This document shows positions 1-11,500 of a stretch of 64,000 bases of DNA, piece by piece; the stretch's first letter is position 1; every line of letters starts with the position of its first letter. Made by a program: the position numbers and the translations under genes. The notes beneath the pieces are model-generated. The model saw nothing but the letters and a program-made list of their open reading frames with translations. It was not told where the DNA came from and made no database searches. Location of the stretch: contig JBBHKE010001846.1 of NCBI GenBank assembly GCA_037447655.1, positions 97,001 through 161,000 on the forward strand, given 5' to 3'. The DNA is from Zygnema cylindricum. Taxonomy: Eukaryota; Streptophyta; Zygnematophyceae; Zygnematales; Zygnemataceae.

Positions 1-98
1 TAGAAGGACGAGTGAAAAGAAGACACGTGTCCACTCAATGGCCTTGTTGTACACAAGACGTACAGAAAGTACATCAGCCGTAGTACCTTTCTGTACCC
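1..98 (+). repeat. Fragment of a family-D-like LTR
   Basis: This stretch resembles the solo LTR at 25406-26402 around 25990-26090: an ACGTGT/ggcgtcc motif, 'atggccttgt', then a run of GTAC motifs. It is cut at base 98 by the start of another LTR, so it is the older sequence into which element B1 inserted. Its left part lies outside the window. Confidence 0.6.
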
Positions 99-1151
99 TG
101 TAGAAATTAATGGTCTTTTAAAGTATTTTGTAGGTCTGAATAGAAATAAGAAAGAAGCTGAGGTAGTCTACCCCTAACTTCTCTCTCCAACTCACAAACT
201 TGTCGCAGTCACTGAGAAATTGGAGAGGGAGCTAGAGCCATGGCTACCTACGCTATCTAGAGGTTTACGGGAAATATATATTAGTTAGGGGTTTATTTAC
301 TAAAAGGTATGTGTCGGCCACATGATATAATCCTGGTACCTACAAGCCGGCAGACAGCCGGTAGCTGGTAGCCTTAGCGGTTAAGTCTAGAATCAGTATT
401 ACGTACTATGAGGTTTGATAATTAATTAAACACTTATACGTAATATAGTTCATTTAACTGAAATAGTTTTACGGGATACATAGATCCAGTAATGTAAAAG
501 TACGGATTACGGTACCTATTAGAAACGAATACCGCGCATTTATTTATTTACCGAAACGAATACCACACATGTATTTATTACGGCTACGATTAAATGTGAA
601 TTTAATCGGACGACCGGAATTAAAGCCGAGATCGCGGAAGAGAATTTCGACTATTTTTGATCATAGCCACATCGGATGACACGTGGCGGAATGACATTAG
701 ATCGCGGCATCTCCGAGGATTAAGGGAGCCAATCCAGATATACCACGTGTCGACATCTAGGCCATGTCGTACAATGTTCGTACAGAAAGTACACCGGCAG
801 CTGTACTTTTGTGTACGGAACTGCAATCTGATTATCTCCGTACATCAGTAGATGAATCTGTGAGAGAGAAAGGACTTAGAAAAATTAGAAGATAGGACCC
901 TCTCTCCTAGAGAGCTACTATACAAAAGGTCAACTTTGACCCTCTATAACTTATTGCTCAAGGAAGCAAATTCAAAGATTCTTTTTGCTATCGACTCAAG
1001 GGAGTCTTCCCTTCACACGGGTGAAGTTGGTCATGGTTATTTTCTGCTAGGATGGCTGTTATTTTTGCTTAAACACAAAGGGGTCAGGGTTATCCTAGAG
1101 GCTTCTTGGAAGCTGTCCACTCTGAGGACTTATATAGGTCTCAGAGTTTCA
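99..1151 (+). repeat. 5' LTR of copia element B1
   Basis: The LTR runs from TGTAGAAATTAATGG to CAGAGTTTCA (TG...CA) and is followed directly by a primer-binding site. Its start matches the LTR starts at 13346 and 24607 and its end matches those at 20263 and 26665. At 1053 bp it is typical of the family, whose LTRs here are about 1.05-1.09 kb. The family's gag start codon, normally 20 nt before the LTR end, is lost in this copy (ATGGAG reads ATATAG). Confidence 0.9.
675..950 (+). promoter_or_regulatory. Putative LTR promoter block: G-boxes, GTAC palindrome, inverted W-boxes, TATA-like site
   Basis: Seen here: two CACGTG G-boxes (680-685, 744-749), the first within the ABRE-like ACACGTGGC. A GTAC cluster (767-818) follows, whose core is an imperfect inverted repeat, CGTACAGAAAGTACA (779-793) facing TGTACTTTTGTGTACG (802-817). 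Next come TATACAAAA (919-927) and an inverted W-box pair, GGTCAACTTTGACC (928-941). The same order occurs in the other family-B LTRs. Known: G-boxes bind bZIP/bHLH factors, GTAC is the SBP/SPL core, TTGACC binds WRKY. That this is the retrotransposon promoter is inferred from LTR position and conservation. Confidence 0.5.
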
Positions 1152-1166
1152 GGTTATGGGCCCACC
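1152..1166 (+). other. Primer-binding site for an initiator tRNA-Met half
   Basis: GGTTATGGGCCCACC lies directly after the LTR end. It is the exact complement of GGUGGGCCCAUAACC in the anticodon arm of plant initiator tRNA-Met (tRNA sequence recalled, not searched). Drosophila copia and yeast Ty5 prime the same way, from an internal tRNA fragment rather than the tRNA 3' end. The same site follows the LTRs of B2, B4, B5 and B6; B3 has a mutated version. Confidence 0.8.
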
Positions 1167-1566
1167 CTCTAAGGTAGCAATCTTTAATGGAACTGGCTTG
1201 ATATATTGGGAAAATATGATGATAGGAGCTCTAAGCGAAAAAAGGTTTTGGGGGATAGTGAGTGGACGGTTGGAGCGTCCATCAAGTCTTGGAATTCCTC
1301 CAGGGTTTGGAGGAAGCAGATTCACCAAGAAAGAGGATCCACCTTCAACGGAGGAAACAAAAGAAGGAGAGGTGGTGGACAAAGGAAAGGAGAACGAGGC
1401 GACCACACCAATAGCAAGTGGTTCGACATTCATGTCACCTATTCCAAGGAACGAGGAGAATGATACTGAAACCTGGGACTTCAACAATATGGCGGCAAAG
1501 CACTTCATCCTACGCCATCTCACTCAAGGACTTGCATGTCCTCATTTGCAGGTAGAAAGGGCATCC
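1156..1566 (+). pseudogene. B1 gag fragment, cut by assembly gap
   Basis: This is the N-terminal part of a Ty1/copia gag, starting M-G-P-P-S-K-V and including the family's F-W-G-I-V-S-G and N-M-A-A-K-H-F-I-L-R-H segments seen in B2-B6. The frame is open from the ATG inside the primer-binding site to the gap at 1567. The upstream LTR start codon is mutated, so the PBS ATG is the only obvious start left. The rest of the element is missing; what follows the gap is unrelated. Confidence 0.75.
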
Positions 1567-1576
1567 NNNNNNNNNN
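1567..1576. other. Assembly gap (10 N)
   Basis: Ten N bases join B1 gag to unrelated repeat sequence. The true gap size is unknown, and the rest of B1 may be missing or misjoined. Confidence 0.99.
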
Positions 1577-1951
1577 CTTTACTTTAGCATTGAAATCTAA
1601 CACTGCCTTCATCTGCACCCACATTAAACACTGCTCCGTCGCTATTTTGTAAACGTCATCAATTGTCGCGAGTTTTGAACTCGTCTACAATCGTCACAAA
1701 TTACACCCACGTCTACTTCCGTCACAATCTAAAGTTACGATTTCATTTCTTTACATACGAATGCTCTGAAAGTTGTACGGAGAATCTTCGCTAAAAAACA
1801 AAGTAACAAGACTAAGTTTCGGTTACATGCGAAAGTACCATAAGGGAGCGTCTCCATGTACTTGAAACTTAGTGAACTTACTTTGTTTTTTAGCGCAGAT
1901 CCGGCGGACCCGTATTTCAGGTGTCCCTACATGTAACAACGAAATTGTTAC
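1577..1951. repeat. Fragments of small TIR elements (E2 inverted, then E1 left end)
   Basis: About 1620-1820 is an inverted match to 29268-29440, sharing the block reading CGGAGAATCTTCGCT here and AGCGAAGATTCTCCG there. From 1848 a second piece starts GGGAGCGTCTCCATGTACTTG, after TAA, and matches the first ~110 bp of E1 (2055 onward). This piece is cut at 1951 by E2. No gene is visible. Confidence 0.55.
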
Positions 1952-2054
1952 TTAGGGCACTTTCCCGTGTAACCGAAACTTTAATCTTGTAACTTTGTTT
2001 CTAGCGAAGATTCTCCGTACATCTTTATGAACTTTCCGATGTAATCGCAAATAA

Positions 2055-2833
2055 GGGTGCGTCTCCATGTACTTGAAACTTAGAGAATTTACTTTGTTTT
2101 TTAGCGAAGATCCGGCGGACCCGGATTTCGGATGTCCCTATGTGTACCAAACGAAGTTGTCACTTCAGGGCGTGACGATTGTATACGTCGACAATGCCCG
2201 TGACGGCTGTCGACATGTACAATCTGCGATGACGCACTTTATTTTTTGTAATTGCTTGTGACGTCGCATGACTTTCCGTGACATTGTACACGTACCGCCA
2301 TCCAGCTTGTGCCGTATCACGGTTGAAGAAGATGCACTTTGCCTTTGGGTCTCTTGTCCATTCGACGTGAAATGGCATCGGATCTTGAGACCCCTGGCAA
2401 AATAAAATCTGTACCAAGCGCAAACGCACAAAACCAAACAAATTGTGTACTTTGCTTTGTCGTACCTGAACGCAAACGGACAAAACATAGCGGATCGTGC
2501 ACTTTTCGTCGTCGCTTGAATTCTTTTGAAATTTCTTGAAATTTTTTTGCACACGCGATTACGTGTTTCTATTTTTTTTTCTAAAATTCTTTGTTTTAAA
2601 ACACACCTTCCCTGTGTTTAAAAAAAAGTTTGAAGATGATGTTTTTTGGCGTGGTCGTGGGTCAAAGAACACAAAACGACAACATGTAGTACATCTTAAA
2701 TTCAATGATGACGCAAAATGTACTTCTCATTTTCTCTATTTTTTTGTACGGTTGAAACTTACGCGGTACGGCTCTAAGTTTTACAGGAAAACGACAGAAA
2801 AAAACCCCTACTTAGGCACATGGAGACACACCC
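2055..2833. mobile_element. Small TIR element E1 (779 bp) with TAA duplication
   Basis: Left end GGGTGCGTCTCCATGT and right end ACATGGAGACACACCC are inverted repeats with one mismatch, flanked on both sides by TAA (2052-2054, 2834-2836). It sits inside E2. Ends and duplication suggest a PIF/Harbinger-like non-autonomous element. A short frame from the ATG at 2268 recurs in two other copies (see 28539-29096 and 30173-30717) but is only about 45 codons here. No transposase is visible. Confidence 0.5.
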
Positions 2834-3266
2834 TAACTTGTTACTTCAAAAAGTGACAAGAGTAGACGTGTACGAAACATGTGACACATTAACGGTACAC
2901 AAAATGTTGCGAAACTTCCACTCAATTTCGATTTCAGACGTCCACCCGCACGTTGAACAGTTTCTATCACTTCGCAATATCTGCACGCCACATTGTCGAC
3001 GTGGAGGTATTGTAGATGTTTAGGGTTTGTGACATTCTAACGTCACGCGCGTCACGCTCAACTATGACAGCGCCCACGTCACAACTTCTAAAACTTTGTG
3101 CCATGATTTCTCGATTGTTGTTTTTTGTCTTTTCCTACTCTAATTGCCATCAAAATACGCTCAAAGATAGTCAATAGAAATCGTTTTCATAGATCTTTCA
3201 TTTGATACCATTATAGACATTTTTCGTTGCAAAAATTGTGAGATAGACGCGGTAGTGGGAGAGGGA

Positions 3267-4315
3267 TGTAGAAATTGATGGCTCTTTAAGTATTTTCTAG
3301 GCCTAAAATAAAAGTGCAGAAAGAGAAGCCGAGGCAGTCTGGCTCTAACTTCTTTCTCCAACTCTCACACTTGTTGCAGTCACTGAGAAGTTGGAGAGGA
3401 AGCTAGTGTCGTGGCGGCCTATGCTATCCAAAGATTTACGGGGTAGTAAAGTATTTAATTTTCTAAAAGGTAAAAGGTAGTTGTCGCTTAGAGGATTTGA
3501 TCCTGGTACCTACGGATGGGAAATGCGGCCGGTAGCCGGTAACCTCATCCATTTAGTCTAGGATTAGTGGTAAGTGATATAGAGTGTATTACGTATTTAA
3601 ACGTTAACATGTAGACTAATTCATTTAACAACAAACTATATACGGGATACATAGATTCAGTTATAAAAGTAGGGATTACGAGTACGAAGACTAAATAAGT
3701 ACTGCGCATTTATTTCATTAGCGAAACAAATACATCACAACTATTTATGACGGCTATGATTCAAATCGGCATTTAATCGGACGGCCGGAAAGCATGCCGA
3801 GATCACGGAAGAATATTTCGGCGGTTTATGGTCGTCGCCACATCGGATGACACGTGGCACCACGACATTGAATTTCGGCATCTCTAGGGATTACGGAACC
3901 GAATCCAGAAAAGACACGTGTTGTCATGTCGTACAATGTTCGTACATAAAGTACACCGACAGCTGTACTTTTATATACACTACAACAATATGATCGGTGC
4001 CGTACGTCAGTAGATAGAGTTTTAAAGAGAGATAGGACTTAGAAAAAATTGGTAGATAGGACCCTCTCTCCCAAAGAGCTTGAATACAAAAGGTCAAACT
4101 TTGACCCTCCATAACTTACTGCTCAGGGGAGCAAATTCAGAGATTCTTTTTGCTATAGAATCAAGGAATCTTGCGTTCATATAGGTGAAGGTGGTCAGAG
4201 TTTTTGTTTGCCAGGGTGGCGGCTATTCGTGCTGAAAGAAAAAGGGGTCAGGGTTATCATACAGGCTTCGTGTGAGCTGCTTACTCTGAGTTCCTATAGA
4301 GGTCTCAGAGTTGCA
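3267..4315 (+). repeat. 5' LTR of copia element B2
   Basis: TGTAGAAATTGATGG to CAGAGTTGCA, 1049 bp, followed by the PBS GGTTATGGGCCCACC at 4316-4330. The ends match the B5 LTRs (subfamily with GATGG start and TTGCA end). It inserted into E2 after 'gagaggga'. The gag ATG 20 nt from the LTR end reads ATA in this copy. Confidence 0.88.
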
Positions 4316-4318
4316 GGT

Positions 4319-5465
4319 TATGGGCCCACCATCCAGGGTGCCCATATTCAATGGAGCTGGATTCATATACTGGGAAACTATGATGACAGGAGCTCTATGT
4401 GATAAACTGTTTTGGGGAATAGTGAGTGGACAGGTGAGGCGCCCATCCAGTCTTGGGATACCTCCAGGGTTTACGAAGGCAGATTCACTAGAAATGCAGA
4501 TCCATCATCAACGGAGGAGACAAAGGAAGGAGAGGTGGTGGACAAAGGAAAGGAGAAGGATATGACCACACTAATAGCAACTGGTTCGGCATTCATGTCA
4601 CATATTCAGAGGAACGAAGAGAATCATACTGATACCTATGACTTCATCAATATGGCGGCAAAACACTTCATCCTCCGCCATCTTACTCAAGGACTTGCAT
4701 GGCCTCATTTGCAGGTAGAAAGGGCATCCAATCTTTGGATGGCTCTCATAAAGATGTATAGAAGTGGTACGATTCAGCAACAACAGTTGGCTTATCAGAA
4801 AAGTTAAGGAGTATGTATACAAAGGGGGGAAGATGTTGGATTTTTGCAATGAGCTTGCTACACTTTTCATAGAGCTAGAGAGTGCTGGAAAATATTTTAG
4901 TGAAAAGGAAAAGGTTAATTGTCTATTGATGAAACTACCCAATGAGTTCAAGAACATAGTCAACCGTGTGCAGGACTTGCCGGACTCAAGGTGGATATGG
5001 AACTCAGTGGTAGGAATGATTCTCGTTCAGGAGAATACAATTGAGATCCGAAGGGGAGGAAAGAGTGGGCAAGCCTTGGCAGTTGGGACAGACTGGAGGA
5101 ACAAGGATTTTCAGAGACCGATCAGAAATTACGGAGGGGGGGAGCAAAAAAATCAGACCGACAATTTCGGACCAAGGGCTCCCAAGGGTTTATGTCATTT
5201 CTGTTAGAAACCAGGGCACTATATGGCGGAGTGCACTAAGCTAACCGAGCTTTGGTTAAAGGAGGGGCAGACCGGTAGAACCCCAAGAGGAAAGAAAAAG
5301 GCACTTGTGACACAGGTACATGAGGTTGAATCCGAAGACGAGGACGATGAGCTTCTATTGGATGAGGAGTTGGAAGCGACAAACGAGGTAGAAATTCCAC
5401 AAAAGCAGAAATGTGCTTTCGGTGGATTGAAAGGTGAAGCAGGCTGGATTGTAGATTTAGGTGCC
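4319..5465 (+). pseudogene. B2 gag, decayed
   Basis: Copia-type gag beginning M-G-P-P-S-R-V-P-I-F in the PBS. A frameshift near 4475 moves the reading into the frame open to 4807, and another near 4800 moves it into the frame open to 5207. The zinc knuckle near 5188-5235 (C-H-F-C ... K-P-G-H-Y-M-A-E-C) is broken by a TAG where sister copies have a Lys codon. An acidic segment follows, then the link to protease. Not functional as it stands. Confidence 0.8.
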
Positions 5466-7080
5466 TCTATGCACATGTGTTAGGATAAACACTTGTTCAC
5501 TAAGATAAGAAAGATTCCCACTGTAGAGATAGAGTACGGGGATGGGAGGATAGTTACTCCTATCCTTGTAGGATCGGTAGATCTGAAAGTATTGGTAGAA
5601 GGAAAGATATCCATAGTTACTTTCTCCGATGTATTGTTTATTCCGGAGTTGAAAAAAAACCTCATCTCTACGCCGGTATTAGATGATAAGGGTTTTGATA
5701 CTTGCACTAGGAAAGGAGTCTTTACTGCTAGTTTTAAAGAGGAAGTTTATTTCACAGCTGAAAAAGGTAGCCAAGGGATGTTTAGGCTGATTTTAAGCAA
5801 TGAAAAGAAGAAACTTTATTATGCTAGTGTTCATGATATAATGATATGGCATAAGAGGCTTGGGCATGTGAATCTAGATAAGTTAAGAGAGATGAAAAAA
5901 ATGGAAGTGGTGGAAGGAATTCAGTTCAGTGAGAGTGAGAATCTAAGTGATTGAAGAGGATGTGCTCAAGGTAAAGCACACAGATTGTCCTTTCCCAAAA
6001 CAACCACCTATAGGGGAGAAAAAATTCTAGATCTAGTACACACAGATATTTGGGGACCGACCAAAGTTCCCTCACCCGGGGGGAAGAGATTTATGATGAC
6101 TATCACTAATGATTGGTCTCGGTATTCCAGGGTGTATTTTTTGAAAAACAAGTCAGAAGCTCAGGATAATTTAAGACAATATAAAGCATGGAGCGAAAAA
6201 CTCCATGAAACTCCAATCAAGAGAGTAAGGAGTGACAATGGTGGAGAGTATACTTGTAACCAAATTGAGGATTTTCTGAGGGAAGATGGAGTTCAACACC
6301 AAAAGATAGCTCCAGAAAACCCGGAACAGAATGAGATAGCTGAACGATTAAATAGGACACTGAGAGATAGTGCTATAAGTATGTTGTCGGATAAGAAGAT
6401 AGAAAAAAAGGTTTTAGGCAGAAGCAATGAATTGCGCTAATTACCTCAAAAACAGAGTTTTTACCTCAGCTATAAAAGATCAAACACCTTATGAGAAGTG
6501 GACCGGCCGAAAACGAGACATATCTCATTTAAAGGTTTTGGTAGTCAAGTATTCAGTCTAGATACAGATCAGTCTAATTCAAAGCTAGATCCTAAAGGAA
6601 AACGAGGGTACTTATTAGGATATGATGAGGATGTTAAAGAATCTAGAGTTTACGATCTAAAAAGGAAAGATATAATCTTAGTAAAACATCTAGTAGTTAT
6701 GGATGAAGGAAAGTCTATGGATCCCTTCAAATATACAATGTCAGTAAAAATCAGATTTGAGTCAGAAAATTCAGATGACTTTGAGCTTCCTAACTATCCA
6801 AGTTTTTGAGAAGATGACATTCTTGCACGTACAAATCAGACTGAAAAGAACTCGTATGTGGAAACTCCAGTGACAACTCTACCCGAAGCGGAAGAGGTGA
6901 TGGAAATTGTTTCGGAATCAAGTGATAGGGGAGAAGCCGAGATTGTTTGAAAGAACCCACGAGAAACATCTATTTCGGCCACAAATTTTGAGGGGGGAAG
7001 GAGAAGTAGCAAATGATTACAAGAAAAACACCTTAATAACAAGGTAACAAAACTATCTCACCAAAATGAACCTCAAACTT
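5398..7080 (+). pseudogene. B2 protease and integrase, decayed
   Basis: The protease active-site segment reads D-L-G-A-S where better copies have D-S-G-A-S, and a stop follows soon after. The GAG-pre-integrase motif H-K-R-L-G-H is near 5850. The integrase core follows with the first Asp in H-T-D-I-W-G, the second in R-S-D-N-G-G-E-Y and a Glu in the N-E-I-A-E-R-L region. Stops and a frameshift near 6410 break it. The integrase C-terminal linker continues with stops to about 7080. Confidence 0.8.
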
Positions 7081-7597
7081 ATGGAGAGGCGATAACTTGT
7101 CCAGAAAGGAACCGGTGGAAGACAGCCATCAATAAGGAGATGGCCTCAATTATGGCAGCCGATACTTAAGAGTTGGTGGATTGTCCACCTAACCGAAAAC
7201 CAATAGGTTGTAAGTGGGTTTTCAAATTAAAACTGAACCTAGATAACACCATTGAGTGTTACAAAGCCCGATTAGTGGCAAAAGGATTTACACAGAAAGA
7301 AGGAACCGACTATGAGGAAACCTTTGCCCTGGTGGTCAGATTTCCCTTTGTCAGCATACTTCTCACTCTTGCAGCAGCGGAAGACATTGAGGTGCACCAG
7401 ATGGACATCAAGACAGCCTTTTTGCATGGAGAATTGGAAGAGGAGATCTTCATGCGACAACCCAAATGATTTGTGGAGGAAGGAGAGGAGAGTAAGGTAT
7501 GCTGGCTGATTAAATCCCTTTACAGTTTGAAACTGGCGCCTCGACAGTGGAATAAGAAACTTGATGAGTTTCTTACCGGTCATGGATATATCCGGAT
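7081..7597 (+). pseudogene. B2 reverse transcriptase, first part
   Basis: Encodes the RVT_2 N-terminal region typical of copia: [17 protein letters not shown] and [13 protein letters not shown]. The reading is cut at 7597 by element B4. It resumes at 27399 after the CGGAT duplication (7593-7597 and 27394-27398). Confidence 0.85.
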
Positions 7598-8654
7598 TCA
7601 AACTCTGAGACCTCTATCAGTCCTCAGAGTGGACAGCCTCTAGGATAACCCTGACCCCTTTGTGTTTCAGCAAGAACAACTGCCACCTTGGCAGACAAAA
7701 ACTATGACCAAACTTACCCTTGTGAAGGCAAGACTCCCTTGAGTCGATAATAAAAAGAATCTCTAAATTTGCTCCCCTGAGCAGTAAGTTATGGAGGGTC
7801 AAAGTTGACCTTTTGTACAGAAGGTCTTTGGGAGAGAGGGTTCTATCTCCTAATTTTTCTAAGTCCTATCTCTCTCACAGACTCTATCTATTGATGTACG
7901 GAGCCAATCAAATTACTCCTCCGTACACAAAAGTACAGCTGCCGGTGTACATTCTGTGCGAACATTGTACGACATGGCCTAAATGTCGACACGTGGTATA
8001 TCCGAATTCGCACCGTTAATCCTCGGAGATGACGTGATCCGATGTCATTCCGCCACGTGTCATCTGATGTGGCGATGACCGAAAACCGCTGAAATCCTCT
8101 TCCGCGATCTCGAGGTTTAATTTCGGCCGTCCGATTAAATTCACTTTTAATCGTAGCCGTAATAAATACATACACAGTATTCGTTTGGCTAAAGAAATAA
8201 ATGCACCATATTCGTTTCTTATCCGTACTGTAATCTGTACTTTTACATTAATGGATCTATGTCTCCCGTAAATAGTTTCCGTTAAATGACTAATCGTACG
8301 TGTTAATGTTTAACTAAATATCAAACCCTATAATATGTAACACTAGGTCTAGACTTAACGGATAAGGCAACAGGCTACCGAAAGCTTACCGGACGGCAAG
8401 TACCAGGAACAAATCCTGGAGGCAACACATATCCTTTTAGTAAATAAACCTCTAATGGTAAATAAACAAATAATTATATCCGGTAAACCTCTGGATAGCC
8501 TAGGTAGCCATGGCTCTAGCTTCCTCTCCAATTTCTCAGTGACTACGACAAGTTTGAGAGTTGGAGAGAGAAGTTAGAGGTAGACTGCCTCGGCTTCTTT
8601 CTATATTTATATTTAGACCTAGAAAATACTAAGAAAAGACCATTAATTTCTACA
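7598..8654 (-). repeat. 3' LTR of B4
   Basis: 1057 bp, family B. On the plus strand it runs from 'tcaaactctgagacc' (one change from TGAAACTC) to 'ttaatttctaca'. It has the G-boxes, GTAC palindrome and tRNA-like segment of the family. Confidence 0.88.
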
Positions 8655-8750
8655 CTCCCCTTATTTTCTAGTCAATTTTTAATTTCAGACCACACTTCTC
8701 CCTGCAAAAAATTAGCTTAGGGGAAGGCACAGGTTTGGTCATCATATCTG

Positions 8751-10229
8751 CTACCATCTCACTATCTGGGTGTACTCTAAACTGATTATTTTGTTTTCTA
8801 CTTTCTCTCTAACAAAGCTGAGTCTAATGTCCATGTGTTTGGCTTTAAAATGATGTTTAGGATTGGCAGAAATAGCGATTGCTGCCTGATTATCACAAAA
8901 AATCTTCTGCACACCACTCTTAAGGTGACCAAGCTCACCAAGCAAAGACATAACCCAAATCAATTCTTTTACACCAGAGCAAGAGGCCATATACTCAGCC
9001 TCCATGGTGGAGTGAGCAATAACCTTTTGCTGTTTGCTACTCCAACAGCAAGCCCCATCACCCACATATATTACATATCCAGAAGTGCATCTCCTCATCA
9101 GAGCATCACCATAACTGGCATCACTCCAAGTAGTGATGTCAGTATTCTCCCCACCCATATGCAACCATAGATCCCTAGTTCGTATCAAATATCTAAGGAC
9201 TCTCTTAGTTGCCTCCCAATCCCTCTTAGTGGGAGCATTTAGACTTCTACTCAGCACTCCTACAGCTGTAGCTAAATCCGACCGGGTACATTTCATAAAA
9301 TAGATTAGACTTCCCAGTACTTGCTTGTAAGGAATAGTCTGCATGAACTTCTGTTCTTCAGGAGATAATTCCTCGTCTAAGACTATGACTCCTTCTTCCT
9401 CACTCCCCTCTCTTCCCTTTTTCAACTCCATTGGAGTTGTACAACTATTAGCTTTATCCATTTGAATTTTTTCAAGCATGTTCCCTATTACTTCCTTTTG
9501 AGTCAATCTTATAATTTTTATTTTTCGGTCTCTCTCTACTTGAATTCCCAAAATATATTTTGCTTCCCCCATATCCTTCATTTCAAATCTCCCCTTAAGA
9601 TTGGTTTTCAGTTTATTAATTTTTTCCATTGATTTACTTACAACAAGCAAATCATCAACATAAATTGCAATAAATATAAAACCTTCCTCGTCTTCGAAAA
9701 CATAGATTGAGTGATCTGAGCTCATCCGGATATATCCCCGACTGGTAAGAAACTCATCAAGCTTCTAATTCCACTGTCGAGGCGCCTGTTTCAAACCATA
9801 AAGAGATTTAATCAGCCGGTATACCTTACTCTCCTCTCCTTCCTCCACAAACCCTTCGGGTTGTCGCATGAAGATCTCCTCTTCCAATTCTCCATGCAAA
9901 AAGGTTGCCTTGATGTCCATGTGGTGCACTTCCATGTCATCCGCTATTGCCAAACTGAAAAGTATGCGGACGGAGGGAAATCTCACGACCAGGGCAAAGG
10001 TTTCCTCGTAGTCAATTCCCTCTTTTTGTGTAAATACCTTTGCCACTAATCTGGCCTTGTAGCGCTCGATTGCGTTATCTGGGTTTAGTTTTAATTTGAA
10101 AACCCACTTACAACCGATTAGTTTTTGGTTAGGTGGACAATCCACTAGCTCCCAAGTATCGACTGCCATAATTGAGGCCATCTCCTCATTAATGGTTGTC
10201 TTCCACCGATTTCTTTCAGGACAAGTCAT
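8751..10229 (-). pseudogene. B4 reverse transcriptase and RNase H
   Basis: 10229-9765 holds the start of RVT_2 (W-V-F-K-L-K-L-N, L-H-G-E-L, L-Y-G-L-K-Q-A-P-R-Q-W-N), then a stop. 9725-8751 is open for 324 codons with the Y-V-D-D catalytic box, S-L-I-Y-F-M, and RNase H motifs (W-S-D-A-S-Y-G, E-A-E-Y-M-A, F-C-D-N-Q-A-A-I, K-H-M-D-I-R). It is the best-preserved part of this copy. Confidence 0.88.
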
Positions 10230-11500
10230 CGCCTCACTATAAGTTTGAGGTTCATCTTGATGAGATAGTTTAGTTACCTTATTATTAACTGATTTTTCTT
10301 GCGGTCTTTTGCTACTTCTCCTTCCCCCCTCAAAATTTGAGGCCGAAATAGATGGTTCTCGTGGATTCTTTCAACAAACTCGGCATCTCCGTTATCCCTT
10401 GATTCTTAATCAATTTCCACCACGTCTTCCGCTTCGTGTAGAATTGTCACTAGAGTTTCCACAGCCGAGTCCTTTGCGGTCTGATTTGTACCTGCAAGAA
10501 TGTCATCTTCTCGAAAACGTGGATAGTTAGGAAGCTCAAAGACATCGGAATTTTCTGACTCAAATCTGATTTTTACATACTTTGTATATTTGAAGGGATC
10601 CACACACTTTCCTTCATCCATAACTACTAGATGCTCTACTAAGATTATATCTTCCCTTTTTAGATCATAAACTCTATATCCTTTAACTTCCTCATCATAT
10701 CTTAATAAGTATCTGATTTTCCTTTAGGATCTAGCTTCCAATTAGACCGATCTGTATCTATACTGAATACTTGACCGCCGAAAACCTTTAAGTGAGATAA
10801 GTCTGGTTTCCGGCCGGTCCATCTCTCATAAGGTGTTTGATCTTTTATAGCTGAAGTAAGAACTCTATTTTTGAGGTAATTAGCACAGTTCATTGTTTCT
10901 GCCCAAAACCTTTTTCCTATCTTCTTATCTGACAACATACATCTAGAACTATGACTTAGTGTTCATTTAACCTTTCAGCTGTCCCATTCTGCTCCAGGTT
11001 TTCTGGAACTATCTTTTGGTGTTGGATCCCATCTTCCCTCAGAAAATCCTCAAACTTGTTAGAAGTATACTCTCCACCATTGTCACTCCTTATTCTCTTT
11101 ATTGGAGTTTCATGGAGTTTTTTGCTCGATGCTTTATATTGTCTAAAACAATCCTAAGCTTGGGACTTGTTTTTCAAAAAATACACCCGGGAATACCGAG
11201 ACCAATCATCAATGATAGTCATCATAAATCTCTTCCCCCCCGGTGAGGGCACTTTGGCCGGTCCCCAAATATCTGTGTGTACTAGATCTAGAATTTTTCT
11301 CCCCTATAGGTGGCTGTTTAAGGAAAGGGTAATCTGTGTGCTTTACCTTGAGCACATCAACTACAATCACTTATAATATCACTCTCACTGAACTGAACCC
11401 CTTCCACCACTCCCATCTTTTTCATCTCTCTTAACTTATCTAGATTCACATGCCCAAGCCTCTTATGCCATATCATAATACCATGAGCACCAGCATAATA
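10230..11500 (-). pseudogene. B4 integrase and linker, decayed
   Basis: Reading down the minus strand, the integrase zinc region, core and C-terminal part (M-L-S-D-K-K-I-G-K-R-F-W-A-E, Y-E-R-W-T-G-R-K-P-D) are recognisable in separate short frames at 10938-10702 and 10621-10406. Several frameshifts and stops separate them; the core at 10980-11400 is read only piecemeal. Confidence 0.7.
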
